Assembly (NCBI RefSeq): GCF_019397265.1
Contig: NZ_CP068985.1
Span: 806,001-870,000, forward strand
Source of the DNA: Nonomuraea coxensis DSM 45129
Lineage (GTDB): Bacteria > Actinomycetota > Actinomycetes > Streptosporangiales > Streptosporangiaceae
Direction of reading: 5' to 3'
Length of the DNA stretch: 64,000 nt
The position numbers and the translations under genes were made by a program. The first letter of the stretch is position 1. Every line of letters starts with the position of its first letter. Under the pieces are notes generated by a model that was given only the letters and a program-made list of their open reading frames with translations, had not been told where the DNA came from and did no database searches. Below, in pieces: positions 1-16,985 of the stretch.

Positions 1-27
1 GAGATGCCGGAGACCACGACCAACTAG
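1..27 (+). CDS. Possible 3' end of an upstream gene (rplA expected from synteny)
   Basis: The first 27 bases read as eight sense codons (EMPETTTN) followed by TAG. In actinobacteria rplJ is normally preceded by rplA, so this could be the last codons of ribosomal protein L1. The fragment is too short to identify by sequence, so the call rests only on position. Confidence 0.25.
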   Translation, partial: EMPETTTN

Positions 28-181
28 GAGCCATCTCCGAGAACGATTTGGAAACTCGGCGGCCAGCACGTACTCTGGTCGTTGCCGAAGACCGCCGGTC
101 GTCGTCAGGTGCTCACATCCTGGCGACCGAAGGTTCCACGTCTTGTGGACGACCCGCGCAGGTGTGATGCGAGTTTCCCCG

Positions 182-240
182 CATGGTCATCCATGCGCGT
201 GAGCCCCGTGTGCGCCCCTGCGCCCGGGGCTGTTCTCATT
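182..240 (+). promoter_or_regulatory. L10 leader hairpins upstream of rplJ
   Basis: The roughly 250 bases before rplJ carry no convincing gene. They hold a small hairpin (CATGG/CCATG, 182-195) and a 7-base stem (AGCCCCG at 202-208 with CGGGGCT at 225-231) followed by a T-rich stretch. This resembles an attenuator. In many bacteria the L10-L12 complex binds such a leader to control rplJL. That role is inferred here from position and structure. Confidence 0.45.
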
Positions 241-280
241 TCAGGACGCCTTCGCCGGCGGCACATCTGGAAGGAGGCCC

Positions 281-805
281 ATGGCGAGGGCGGATAAGGC
301 GACGGCTGTTGCCGAGCTCAAGAACGAGTTCGAAGGTAGCGCCGCCGCCGTTCTGACCGAGTACCGCGGTCTCACCGTCGCGCAGCTCAAGGACCTGCGC
401 AAGTCTCTCGGTGAGAATGCGAAGTTCGCCGTGGCGAAGAACACCCTGACCAAGATCGCGGCCAACGAGGCCGGCGTGACGGGTCTGGACGACCTGCTGG
501 TCGGCCCCACCGCCGTCGCCTTCGTCAAGGGCGACGTCGTCGAGGCGGCCAAGGGTCTGCGTGACTTCGCCAAGGCCAATCCCCTTCTGGTGATCAAGGG
601 CGGCGTGCTCGAGGGCAAGACGCTCGACGCCACCGAGATCACCAAGCTCGCCGACCTCGAGTCCCGCGAGGTCCTCCTCGCGAAGCTTGCCGGTGCGCTC
701 AAGGCGAAGCAGAGCGCCGCTGCCGCGATGTTCGCCGCGCTGCCCACGCAAATGGCTCAGCTGGTCGAAGCCCTTCGCGCGAAGCGCGAAGAAGCGGGCG
801 AGTAA
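281..805 (+). CDS. rplJ: 50S ribosomal protein L10
   Basis: L10 forms the base of the ribosomal stalk on the 50S subunit and anchors L7/L12 dimers, which recruit translation factors. The 174-residue product has the conserved N-terminal core ([11 protein letters not shown], then [10 protein letters not shown]) and an alanine-rich C-terminal helix that should bind L12. Length is normal for actinobacteria. AAGGAGG lies just before the ATG. rplL follows after 72 bases, so the two are probably co-transcribed and controlled by the leader upstream. Confidence 0.97.
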   Translation: MARADKATAVAELKNEFEGSAAAVLTEYRGLTVAQLKDLRKSLGENAKFAVAKNTLTKIAANEAGVTGLDDLLVGPTAVAFVKGDVVEAAKGLRDFAKANPLLVIKGGVLEGKTLDATEITKLADLESREVLLAKLAGALKAKQSAAAAMFAALPTQMAQLVEALRAKREEAGE

Positions 806-877
806 CACGGGGGTTGCCGCACCCACCGCGGTCCCGTTCCTAGTTTTCAGCAAGTCCTAAACGTAAGGAAACGCATC

Positions 878-1270
878 ATGGCGAAGCTCAGCAACGACGA
901 GCTCATCGACGCTTTCAAGGAGATGACCCTCCTCGAGCTCTCCGAGTTCGTGAAGCAGTTCGAGGACATCTTCGACGTCAAGGCCGCCGCCCCCGTCGCG
1001 GTTGCCGCCGCCCCGGCCGCCGGTGGCGGCGCTGAGGCCCCCGCCGCCGAGGAGCAGGACGAGTTCGACGTCATCCTCGAGGCCGCCGGCGACAAGAAGA
1101 TCCAGGTCATCAAGGAGATCCGCGCCCTGACGTCCCTGGGCCTCAAGGAGGCCAAGGACCTGGTGGACGGCGCTCCGAAGCCGGTCTTCGACGGCAAGGT
1201 CAACAAGGAGCAGGCGGAGAAGGCCAAGGCCGCCCTTGAGGGCGCCGGCGCGACCGTCACCGTCAAGTAA
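878..1270 (+). CDS. rplL: 50S ribosomal protein L7/L12
   Basis: L12 is the multicopy stalk protein that binds EF-Tu, EF-G and other GTPases. The 130-residue product shows the N-terminal dimerisation domain (about 1-35), an Ala/Pro/Gly-rich flexible hinge (about 36-60) and the globular C-terminal domain with the conserved [20 protein letters not shown] segment. The start is ATG after TAAGGA. A strong rho-independent terminator lies 30 bases past the stop and ends the rplJL unit. Confidence 0.97.
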   Translation: MAKLSNDELIDAFKEMTLLELSEFVKQFEDIFDVKAAAPVAVAAAPAAGGGAEAPAAEEQDEFDVILEAAGDKKIQVIKEIRALTSLGLKEAKDLVDGAPKPVFDGKVNKEQAEKAKAALEGAGATVTVK

Positions 1271-1300
1271 GACGGCTGGAGCTCCTGGCTCGACGCTGAA

Positions 1301-1343
1301 GGGGCGGAGGACATCCTGGTGCCGGATGTCCGCCGCCCCTTTT
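1301..1343 (+). terminator. rho-independent terminator after rplL
   Basis: A perfect 16-base stem (1301-1316 pairing with 1324-1339) with a 7-base loop is followed by TTTT. It separates rplJL from the convergent TetR gene and may act on both strands. Confidence 0.85.
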
Positions 1344-1357
1344 CGTGTGCCTGGGGG

Positions 1358-2023
1358 TCAGAGCCGGCTCTGGATGCCGTCGAGGATGAGGTCGAGGCCG
1401 AGCTCGAACTGGGCGTCGAAGTCGTCGACGCGCACCTGGGCCCGTTCGGCGAGCTGGGGGCGGTGCCGTTCCAGATGGCGCGCGGTCCGTTCGCGCAGCT
1501 CGGTCTCGGCCTGTGGGGTGCGGACGACGGCCCGCCAGGTGTTCTCGGCGGCGACGAATCCGTTGACGTAGGACGACAGGGTCCCGACGGCGGCGACCAG
1601 CTCCGGCCCGGACAGGCCGGCCTCGGACAGGGCGGCGTAGAAGCGTTCGGAGCGGCTCAGGGCGTTGGGGCCGAGGAGCGGGCGGGTGGCGGTGAGGGCG
1701 GGGGCCCACGGGTGCCGCCGCATGACCTGCCTGCTCCGGGTGAGCTGGGCGGTCAGCAGGTCGCGCCAGGATGCGTGCTCGCGCACCTCGACCTCGCCGA
1801 TCACCTCGTCGAGTGCCAGGTCGAGCACGTCCTCCTTGCTTGTGACGTACTCGTAGAGTGACATCGTGCCGGCTCGCAGGCGGGCGGCCAGGGCGCGCAT
1901 GGAGAAGCCGGCGACGCCCTCCGCGTCGAGCAGGGCGACGGCCGCCTCGACGATGCGCGCGCGGGACAGGCGCGGCTTGCGCGGGCGTTCGTCGTCGTCG
2001 CGCAACCAGATCGACTCCGGCAT
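1358..2023 (-). CDS. TetR-family transcriptional regulator
   Basis: This is a DNA-binding repressor of the TetR family, 221 residues from the chosen ATG at 2023. The N-terminal helix-turn-helix is clear (residues about 20-67, including SMRALAARLRAGTMSLYEYV), and the helical C-terminal ligand domain follows. Longer upstream starts would run into the neighbouring divergent gene and lack homology-like sequence. It is divergent from a metallopeptidase gene, and a 6-base inverted repeat between them is a likely operator, so it probably controls itself and that gene. Mycobacteria also carry a TetR gene next to rplL. The ligand is unknown. Confidence 0.85.
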   Translation of the reverse strand: MPESIWLRDDDERPRKPRLSRARIVEAAVALLDAEGVAGFSMRALAARLRAGTMSLYEYVTSKEDVLDLALDEVIGEVEVREHASWRDLLTAQLTRSRQVMRRHPWAPALTATRPLLGPNALSRSERFYAALSEAGLSGPELVAAVGTLSSYVNGFVAAENTWRAVVRTPQAETELRERTARHLERHRPQLAERAQVRVDDFDAQFELGLDLILDGIQSRL

Positions 2024-2043
2024 CCACCCTCCGGCCGTGCACT

Positions 2044-2059
2044 GTACGGAAAACCGTAC
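2044..2059. promoter_or_regulatory. Candidate TetR operator (inverted repeat)
   Basis: GTACGG-AAAA-CCGTAC is a perfect 6-base inverted repeat lying between the divergent starts at 2023 and 2076. A possible -10 (TAGCTT, 2063-2068) for the plus-strand gene lies just beside it, so a bound repressor would block both promoters. The assignment to the adjacent TetR protein is inference. Confidence 0.5.
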
Positions 2060-2075
2060 GGCTAGCTTACGCGCC

Positions 2076-3215
2076 ATGACCGAACCGCACTGGACGCACG
2101 AGTACGCGCTGCTCGCGCTGCGGCTGAACCGCCTGATGGGCGGCGGCGCGCTCATCTACCGAGGCCCTCAGGAGTGGCACGACCAGGTCGAGGCCGAGGC
2201 CCCCGCCGCCCCCGGCCGCCTGGCCGGCGACGCCGACCGGCTGCTGGAACGTCCGCCGTCCCCCTACCTTGCCGCCCAGGTGTCCGCGATGCGGGCGGTC
2301 GCCCGCTATCTGGACGGCGAGCGGCTGCCCCTCACCGCGTACGCGCGGCAGGTCCTGGGGCTGGAGCCGCGATGGCTGCCGGAGTCGCTGTTCGAGCAGG
2401 CGCACGACCGGCTCGACAGGGCACTGCCGAAGACGCCGGGGCCGTTGTCCGGCCGCCTGCACGCCTGGCAGGCCGCGCACACCCTGCACGCCGTCGAACG
2501 CCTGCCCGCCCTGGTCGCCAAGGCGGTGGCCGAGTGCCGCCGGCGGACCGGCGAGATCATCCCGCTCCCTCCCGGCGAGGTCGTCGACTGCCTGCTCGTC
2601 CGGGACACGCACTTCCACGCGGCCGGTGCCTACCAGGGCGAGCTGAGGTCGGCGATCCACATCAACGTCTCGATCCCCTTCAACCTCGCCGACCTGCTGT
2701 ACGTCGTCGCGCACGAGGGACATCCCGGGCACATCGCGGAGTCGATGCTCAAGGAGGCCCGCGCCGACCAGCGCGTACGGTTCATGCTGTCCCCGTCGTT
2801 CCTGCTCAGCGAGGGGCTGGGGCTGCTGGCCGAGGAGATCGTCTTCCCCGGTGACGAGGCCCAGGAATGGCTCAACGTCCACGTCCTTCCCGAATGCGGC
2901 ATCCGCCCGGACGGGAGCGACTTCGCGGCGATCCATGGGGCCAGGAACGTGTTGTGGGGCGTCTGGGGCAACGCCATGCTGATGGCCGTCGAAGGGCGCG
3001 AGGAGGCGGAGGTGGGGGCGTACCTGGCCCGCTGGGCGCTGTACGACGACCGGGAGGTGGCGACGGCGCTGGCGGGGCTCAAGCCGTCGGCCGCCAGCCC
3101 GTACATCTTCGGATATTTCCACGGATGGGAGCTGTTGCGGCCCTGGGTCACCGGCGCCGACCGGGTCCGCCGCCTCCTCACCGAGCAACTCCTCCCCGGC
3201 GACGTGTCCTCCTGA
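2076..3215 (+). CDS. DUF885-like putative zinc metallopeptidase
   Basis: The 379-residue protein resembles DUF885/M32-like gluzincin peptidases. HEGHPGH at residues 213-219 matches the family's HE-x(n)-PGH zinc motif, and a downstream SEG (245-247) could supply the third, Glu ligand. No signal peptide is visible, so it is probably cytoplasmic. The ATG at 2076 is chosen because upstream codons read through the promoter and the TetR gene. With a -10 only about 8 bases upstream, the mRNA may be nearly leaderless. Divergent transcription from the TetR gene suggests repression by it. The substrate is unknown. Confidence 0.7.
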   Translation: MTEPHWTHEYALLALRLNRLMGGGALIYRGPQEWHDQVEAEAPAAPGRLAGDADRLLERPPSPYLAAQVSAMRAVARYLDGERLPLTAYARQVLGLEPRWLPESLFEQAHDRLDRALPKTPGPLSGRLHAWQAAHTLHAVERLPALVAKAVAECRRRTGEIIPLPPGEVVDCLLVRDTHFHAAGAYQGELRSAIHINVSIPFNLADLLYVVAHEGHPGHIAESMLKEARADQRVRFMLSPSFLLSEGLGLLAEEIVFPGDEAQEWLNVHVLPECGIRPDGSDFAAIHGARNVLWGVWGNAMLMAVEGREEAEVGAYLARWALYDDREVATALAGLKPSAASPYIFGYFHGWELLRPWVTGADRVRRLLTEQLLPGDVSS

Positions 3216-3225
3216 CACGTCCGGT

Positions 3226-3252
3226 CCGGGCCGCGACGGGCGGCCGGCCCGG
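3226..3252 (+). terminator. GC-rich hairpin after the DUF885-like gene
   Basis: CCGGGCCG (3226-3233) pairs with CGGCCCGG (3245-3252). There is no T tract, so this is a weak terminator candidate at best. Confidence 0.35.
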
Positions 3253-3290
3253 CCCGCGACCCCTTACTGGACCTGAGGTCTCATAGCCGC

Positions 3291-3319
3291 TTCCCAAGCG
3301 GCCGCGCCCCCGTTACGGT
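3291..3319 (+). promoter_or_regulatory. Possible promoter of mkl
   Basis: TTCCCA (3291-3296), a 17-base spacer and TACGGT (3314-3319) lie about 30 bases before the GTG start. Match to the housekeeping sigma consensus is partial. Confidence 0.35.
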
Positions 3320-3350
3320 GAGGCCATCGTTCGCGACTGGGAGGTGGCCG

Positions 3351-4352
3351 GTGGGCGTCGAGGTCGTCGTGGAAGGGCTCACCAAGTCGTTCGGGCGCCA
3401 GGTCATCTGGGAGGACGTCTCCTTCACCCTCCCGGCCGGGCAGATCTCCGTGCTGCTCGGCCCGTCCGGCACCGGCAAGTCGGTCTTCCTCAAGACGCTG
3501 GTCGGCCTGCTCAGGCCCGACCGCGGCCACATCTGGATCGACGGCCACGACCTGGCCAACTGTCCCGAGCGCAAGCTCTACGAGCTGCGACGGCTGTTCG
3601 GGGTGCTCTTCCAGGACGGCGCGCTGTTCGGCTCGCTCAACCTCTACGACAACATCGCCTTCCCGCTCCGCGAGCACACGAAGAAGAGCGAGTCGCAGAT
3701 CCGCGACATCGTCATGGAGAAGATCGAGCTGGTCGGCCTGCGGGGTGCGGAGGGCAAGCTGCCGGGCGAGATCTCCGGCGGCATGCGCAAGCGGGCCGGG
3801 CTGGCCAGGGCGCTCGTGCTGGAGCCCGAGATCATCCTGTTCGACGAGCCGGACTCCGGTCTCGACCCCGTACGCACCGCGCTGCTCAACCAGCTCATCG
3901 TGGACCTCAACGCGGAGGTCGAGGCCACGTTCCTGATCGTGACGCACGACATCAACACCGCCCGTACCGTCCCGGACAGCATCGGGATGCTCTTCCGGCG
4001 CGAACTGGTGATGTTCGGTCCGCGCGAGATGCTGCTGTCGAGCGACGAGCCGGTGGTGCGGCAGTTCCTCAACGCCCGGCGGCACGGCCCCATCGGCATG
4101 TCCGAGGAGAAGGACCTGTCCGAGCTCGAGGCCGAGGCTCAGCTCGGGCACGACCCCGGCGTGCTGCCGCCGATCCCGCCGCAGCTCATGCCGACCGGCA
4201 ACCGTGTCCGCCGCACCCAGCAGCCGCCCGGAGCGTGGCTGGCGGCGAACGGCGTGATCCCGCCGCAGGGCTCGTTCGTGGACGAGCGCGGGCGCAACTG
4301 GCTGGAGGAGTACCCCCGTCTGGTCAACGCCCACCTGCACGGCGTCCAGTAG
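3351..4352 (+). CDS. mkl: Mce-type lipid import ABC ATPase (MceG/Mkl)
   Basis: This is the ATPase that powers Mce (mammalian cell entry) lipid or sterol importers, equivalent to MlaF. The 333-residue product has Walker A GPSGTGKS (37-44), the signature ISGGMRKRAG (about 141) and Walker B ILFDEPDSGLDP (about 161). It also has a C-terminal extension of nearly 100 residues with the FGPREMLLSSDEPVVRQFLN segment typical of this family. GTG 3351 is chosen because GGGAGGTG precedes it; an in-frame GTG at 3318 lies inside the possible -10 box. M. tuberculosis mkl also sits between rplJL and rpoB. No mce genes are in this window, so it probably serves importers encoded elsewhere. Confidence 0.9.
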   Translation: MGVEVVVEGLTKSFGRQVIWEDVSFTLPAGQISVLLGPSGTGKSVFLKTLVGLLRPDRGHIWIDGHDLANCPERKLYELRRLFGVLFQDGALFGSLNLYDNIAFPLREHTKKSESQIRDIVMEKIELVGLRGAEGKLPGEISGGMRKRAGLARALVLEPEIILFDEPDSGLDPVRTALLNQLIVDLNAEVEATFLIVTHDINTARTVPDSIGMLFRRELVMFGPREMLLSSDEPVVRQFLNARRHGPIGMSEEKDLSELEAEAQLGHDPGVLPPIPPQLMPTGNRVRRTQQPPGAWLAANGVIPPQGSFVDERGRNWLEEYPRLVNAHLHGVQ

Positions 4353-4522
4353 CCCGGCCGGGAACGGCGGCCCTGCCCGGACCAGCAAGTCCGGCCGTCC
4401 GCTGTTCCGCCCGCAGCGGCCGCCTCAGGGCCGTCTGGGGGCATTTTACGGACACATCCACCTTTGCTCCCGTTATCACACCGGCTCGGTCGTTCACCGG
4501 ACTCCGGGAGCGGCCGCCGCGT

Positions 4523-4528
4523 TATGAT
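4523..4528 (+). promoter_or_regulatory. Possible -10 element (TATGAT)
   Basis: TATGAT, one mismatch from TATAAT, lies 28 bases before the Mce-associated gene in the 203-base gap after mkl. No convincing -35 is present at normal spacing. Confidence 0.3.
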
Positions 4529-4555
4529 CCGGCGGTCTGGGAGGGGTGAGCAGTC

Positions 4556-5056
4556 ATGACATCGCTGGGCGTCCGTTCCGCGCGCATCGTGATCGCGGTG
4601 CTCGGCGGGCTGCTGGCGGTGCTCGTGGGCACGGGCGCCTGGATCGCCGCCGAGGCCCGCGACGAGCAGGGCAGGGCGGGCGACCGCGAGGCCGTGCTGC
4701 TGGCCGCCGGCGCCCACGCCAGGAACCTCGTCTCGCTCGACTACCGCACCGTGGACGCCGACCTGCAGCGCATCCTCGACACCTCCACGGGCCCGGCGAG
4801 AGCCGAGTACGTGAGCACCGCCGCCAAGCTGAAGTCCACCACCGTGGAGAGCAAGGTCGTCCAGACCGGCGTGCTGCGCGCCACGGGCCTGGTCTCGCTG
4901 ACCGGCGGCAAGGCAAAGGCGCTCGCGGTCGCCGACGTGGAGATCCACTGGGACGGATCGGACAGCCCGGCGCAGGAGCGTTACTACCGCTGGTCGATGG
5001 AGCTGGAGAAGGTCGGCGGCGTCTGGCTGGTGTCGAAGGCGGTGCAGGTGCTGTGA
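4556..5056 (+). CDS. Mce-associated membrane protein, first copy
   Basis: The 166-residue protein has one N-terminal membrane helix (about residues 9-31) and an extracytoplasmic domain of the Mce-associated type. Features include NLVSLDYRTVDADLQRILD near the middle and a C-terminal YYRWSMELEKVGGVWLVS. Such proteins usually lie downstream of mce operons and are thought to stabilise or assist the Mce complex at the envelope. GAGGGG lies before the ATG. It overlaps the next paralogue by 4 bases (GTGA), which indicates translational coupling. Its position right after mkl supports a role in Mce transport. Confidence 0.75.
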   Translation: MTSLGVRSARIVIAVLGGLLAVLVGTGAWIAAEARDEQGRAGDREAVLLAAGAHARNLVSLDYRTVDADLQRILDTSTGPARAEYVSTAAKLKSTTVESKVVQTGVLRATGLVSLTGGKAKALAVADVEIHWDGSDSPAQERYYRWSMELEKVGGVWLVSKAVQVL

Positions 5057-5550
5057 GGATGTTCGCGATCGCGCTGCTGGGCGTCCTGGTGGCGGTGGCC
5101 GCCGTGCTGGTGCCGACGATGTGGTTCAACCTGCGCGACCTGCGGGAGGCCGACGCGGCCGGCGACTCCGCGATGGCCGCCGCCCGGCAGGTCGCCCCCC
5201 AGTTGCTCTCCTACGACTACCGCACGATCGAGCAGGACCTCGCGCGGGCCGGCGGATACACCACCGGCGAGCTCACCCGGCACTACAAGGAGCTGGCCAC
5301 CAGCCTGGTGACCCGGGCCAAGGCGGAGAAGATGGTCAGGACCGCCTCCGTGGCGGGGGCGGCGGTGGAGCGCGCGGAACCCGACCGGGTCGAGGTTCTG
5401 CTGTTCGTGAACATGGGTACGGTCAGACAGGTGCCCGGTCAGGCCGGGCCGCAGCAGCAGGTGGCACAGAACCGCGCCAGGCTCGTCATGGTCCGCCAGG
5501 GTGAGCGCTGGCTGGCCGCCGATCTTTCCACGCTCCTGGGGAGCGCGTGA
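5053..5550 (+). CDS. Mce-associated membrane protein, second copy
   Basis: This is a 165-residue paralogue of the preceding gene, with an N-terminal membrane helix (about 3-22) and the same motif order: LLSYDYRTIEQDLARA, then a C-terminal RARLVMVRQGERWLAADL. GTG 5053 overlaps the upstream TGA and is preferred for coupling; ATG 5059 is the alternative. The two proteins probably act together, perhaps as a heteromer, with the Mce machinery energised by Mkl. Function is inferred from family and neighbours. Confidence 0.75.
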   Translation: MRMFAIALLGVLVAVAAVLVPTMWFNLRDLREADAAGDSAMAAARQVAPQLLSYDYRTIEQDLARAGGYTTGELTRHYKELATSLVTRAKAEKMVRTASVAGAAVERAEPDRVEVLLFVNMGTVRQVPGQAGPQQQVAQNRARLVMVRQGERWLAADLSTLLGSA

Positions 5551-5825
5551 GGCCCGCCGCGGGGCCGATGACCTGCGCCTGGAGCCGCCGGGCGCGCCGT
5601 CGGGTTCAATTGTTACCAAAAATCTGGTTTAGCGCCGTCCATGGCGGGGGTAATCCAGTCACAGCTACACCGGTAGTCGGCATGGGTTCGACCCCCGGTG
5701 TGACGGAGCGTTAACCGCCCCCGTTCGCGGGTATCGTCTTGGGCCATGGCGGTAGGCGATCTGTCGCGCAGGGGAGAAAACCCAGCGTCCGGGCCCCGAA
5801 CCGGCTATTAGTCGGGCTCGCGGGC
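5551..5825. other. Non-coding stretch upstream of the rpoB promoters
   Basis: This is the first part of the 470-base gap between the Mce-associated pair and rpoB. Short open frames here have no supportable start or codon pattern. I see no clear terminator and no tRNA; a tRNA-like GGTTCGACCCC at about 5688 does not fold into a T arm. Confidence 0.5.
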
Positions 5826-5854
5826 TTGACGTATCCGCCCGAACGGGCGATGCT
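5826..5854 (+). promoter_or_regulatory. Upstream rpoB promoter candidate
   Basis: TTGACG (5826-5831) and GATGCT (5849-5854) are spaced by 17 bases. The -35 is near consensus and the -10 weaker. It lies about 170 bases before the rpoB start, upstream of a better promoter. Confidence 0.45.
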
Positions 5855-5887
5855 GCGACCAACGTGGAGCATGCAGCGAGAGCGAAG

Positions 5888-5916
5888 TGGACAGGCGTGT
5901 GCCGATCGGCTACACT
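5888..5916 (+). promoter_or_regulatory. Main rpoB promoter candidate
   Basis: TGGACA (5888-5893), a 17-base spacer and TACACT (5911-5916) fit the housekeeping sigma consensus well. The predicted transcript would carry a leader of about 100 bases before the TTG start of rpoB. Confidence 0.65.
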
Positions 5917-6020
5917 GCCCCTTTGCGCTGCCCTTTGACGACCCGTGATGCTTGCTCACGTTGCGAGGTTGTCTGGCGTGCGTGTAGTCAGTCCGCCGCG
6001 AGCCCTCGGAAGGACATCTG

Positions 6021-9488
<3,468 letters not shown>

Positions 9489-9505
9489 GGGGGAGATCGC
9501 ACATA

Positions 9506-13381
<3,876 letters not shown>

Positions 13382-13393
13382 ATCCGCGACGAA

Positions 13394-13440
13394 CGACGCG
13401 CCCGGGTTCCTCTACCGAGGGGCCCGGGCGCGTCGCTTCT
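13394..13440 (+). terminator. rho-independent terminator after rpoC
   Basis: A perfect 13-base stem (CGACGCGCCCGGG at 13394-13406 with its complement at 13423-13435) has further pairing in the loop and is followed by CTTCT. It ends the rpoBC transcript. Confidence 0.85.
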
Positions 13441-13633
13441 CCGGGGCCTCCAGGCCCGCGGGGGCGTGGTTCCGGGTCGCGGTCCGGTGACGGTTCGCCG
13501 TACCGCGAACGAAAGCCCGTCCGTGCCTATATCATTGGCCGGGAGCTGTGGGACGGGCCGCATGTGAGACACCGTATGAAGCAGGGCCCCGACGACCCGG
13601 AGCGGCATGGCTTGCTGGTCATGCTGCGCCGTT
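13441..13633. other. Non-coding stretch between rpoC terminator and rpsL promoter
   Basis: This is the first part of the 506-base gap between rpoC and rpsL. It is GC-rich and I see no supportable gene in it. The remaining part (13663-13887) should be the rpsL mRNA leader. A 70-codon open frame there (13607-13819) spans the promoter and is not believable. Confidence 0.5.
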
Positions 13634-13662
13634 TTGACGTGTCGCTCGGGCCTGGGTAGTCT
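13634..13662 (+). promoter_or_regulatory. rpsL operon promoter
   Basis: TTGACG (13634-13639), a 17-base spacer and TAGTCT (13657-13662) form a good housekeeping promoter. Transcription would begin about 220 bases before rpsL and give a long leader. Confidence 0.7.
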
Positions 13663-13887
13663 TGAGCATCGTGCCCGTTCTCATGCGGGCTCTCGACCGT
13701 GCGCTCATGACAAGCGCAGGACGGTCTTCCGGCTCGTAAACCTCGCGGGACGTCTGCGTGAACAACGCGACACGCCCGAGCGCGGGGGCACCGGGACGGA
13801 GAAAATCAGCAGGTCATGACACCGGCAGCACCTGCGAAAAGCACCACCGATGACGTAACACCGGCCAAGGCACGAAACGGAGTGGCA

Positions 13888-14262
13888 GTGCCCACTATTC
13901 AGCAGTTGGTCCGCAAGGGCCGGCAGGACAAGGTCTCCAAGACCAAGACTCCTGCCCTCAAGGGGAGTCCCCAGCGGCGCGGCGTCTGCCAGCGCGTCTA
14001 CACCACGACTCCGAAGAAGCCCAACTCGGCACTGCGCAAGGTGGCCCGTGTTCGGCTCACGAACGGCATCGAGGTCACGGCTTACATCCCCGGTGTGGGT
14101 CACAACCTTCAGGAGCACTCCATCGTGCTCGTGCGTGGCGGTCGTGTGAAGGACCTGCCTGGTGTTCGCTACAAGATCATCCGCGGTTCGCTCGACACCC
14201 AGGGTGTCCGCAACCGCAAGCAGGCCCGCAGCCGCTACGGCGCGAAGAAGGAGAAGAGCTAA
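13888..14262 (+). CDS. rpsL: 30S ribosomal protein S12
   Basis: S12 lies at the decoding centre and affects accuracy and streptomycin sensitivity. GTG 13888 gives 124 residues, the normal length, and a family-typical [12 protein letters not shown] start. An in-frame ATG at 13816 would add 24 atypical residues. GGAG lies five bases upstream. K43 in [12 protein letters not shown] and K88 in GGRVKDLP are unchanged, which is the streptomycin-sensitive form. It is the first gene of rpsL-rpsG-fusA-tuf. Confidence 0.97.
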   Translation: MPTIQQLVRKGRQDKVSKTKTPALKGSPQRRGVCQRVYTTTPKKPNSALRKVARVRLTNGIEVTAYIPGVGHNLQEHSIVLVRGGRVKDLPGVRYKIIRGSLDTQGVRNRKQARSRYGAKKEKS

Positions 14263-14264
14263 CA

Positions 14265-14735
14265 ATGCCTCGTAAGGGTTCTCCTGGCCGTCGTCAGCTC
14301 ATGGCCGACCCGGTCTACAGCTCGCCCCTGGTCACCGCGCTGATCAACAAGGTCCTCCTTGACGGCAAGCGCTCCATCGCCCAGTCGATCGTGTACGGCG
14401 CTCTTGAGGGCTGCAGGGAGAAGACGGGCAACGACCCGGTCGTCACCCTGAAGCGCGCGCTCGACAACGTCAAGCCCACCCTCGAGGTCCGCAGCCGCCG
14501 TGTCGGTGGCGCGACCTACCAGGTGCCGGTCGAGGTGCGCGCCGCGCGCAGCACCACCCTGGCCCTGCGCTGGCTGGTGCAGTACTCCCGCGCCCGCCGC
14601 GAGAAGACCATGACCGAGCGCCTCATGAACGAGCTCCTCGACGCCAGCAACGGCCTCGGGGCGAGCGTCAAGAAGCGTGAGGACACCCACAAGATGGCCG
14701 AGTCCAACAAGGCCTTCGCCCACTACCGCTGGTAA
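14265..14735 (+). CDS. rpsG: 30S ribosomal protein S7
   Basis: S7 starts assembly of the 30S head by binding the 3' domain of 16S rRNA. The 156-residue product has the standard length and ends [15 protein letters not shown], as in other actinobacteria. It starts two bases after the rpsL stop, so translation is coupled. fusA follows after 40 bases. Confidence 0.97.
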   Translation: MPRKGSPGRRQLMADPVYSSPLVTALINKVLLDGKRSIAQSIVYGALEGCREKTGNDPVVTLKRALDNVKPTLEVRSRRVGGATYQVPVEVRAARSTTLALRWLVQYSRARREKTMTERLMNELLDASNGLGASVKKREDTHKMAESNKAFAHYRW

Positions 14736-14775
14736 CCCCGGCGGGTCCGACGAGACGACGAGGACGCGAGTTACA

Positions 14776-16875
<2,100 letters not shown>

Positions 16876-16886
16876 TTCCGGTCCCT

Positions 16887-16912
16887 GGCGGGGTGGTGCG
16901 AGCCACCCCGCC
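16887..16912 (+). terminator. Hairpin between fusA and tuf
   Basis: GGCGGGGTGG (16887-16896) pairs perfectly with 16903-16912 around a 6-base loop. No T tract follows, so partial termination or an RNA processing site is as likely as full termination. Confidence 0.5.
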
Positions 16913-16985
16913 GCCTAGGGGTCTGGGATCTCCCGGGCCCGAGTGTGCAGACGAAAGTCAGTCAGATTCTCTAAGGAGAGAACCA

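Noticed and set aside
5679..5705. tRNA-like GGTTCGACCCC
   Set aside because: The flanking bases do not form a T stem, and no acceptor, D or anticodon arm can be found.
13607..13819. 70-codon frame upstream of rpsL
   Set aside because: It contains the rpsL promoter, and its product is not protein-like.
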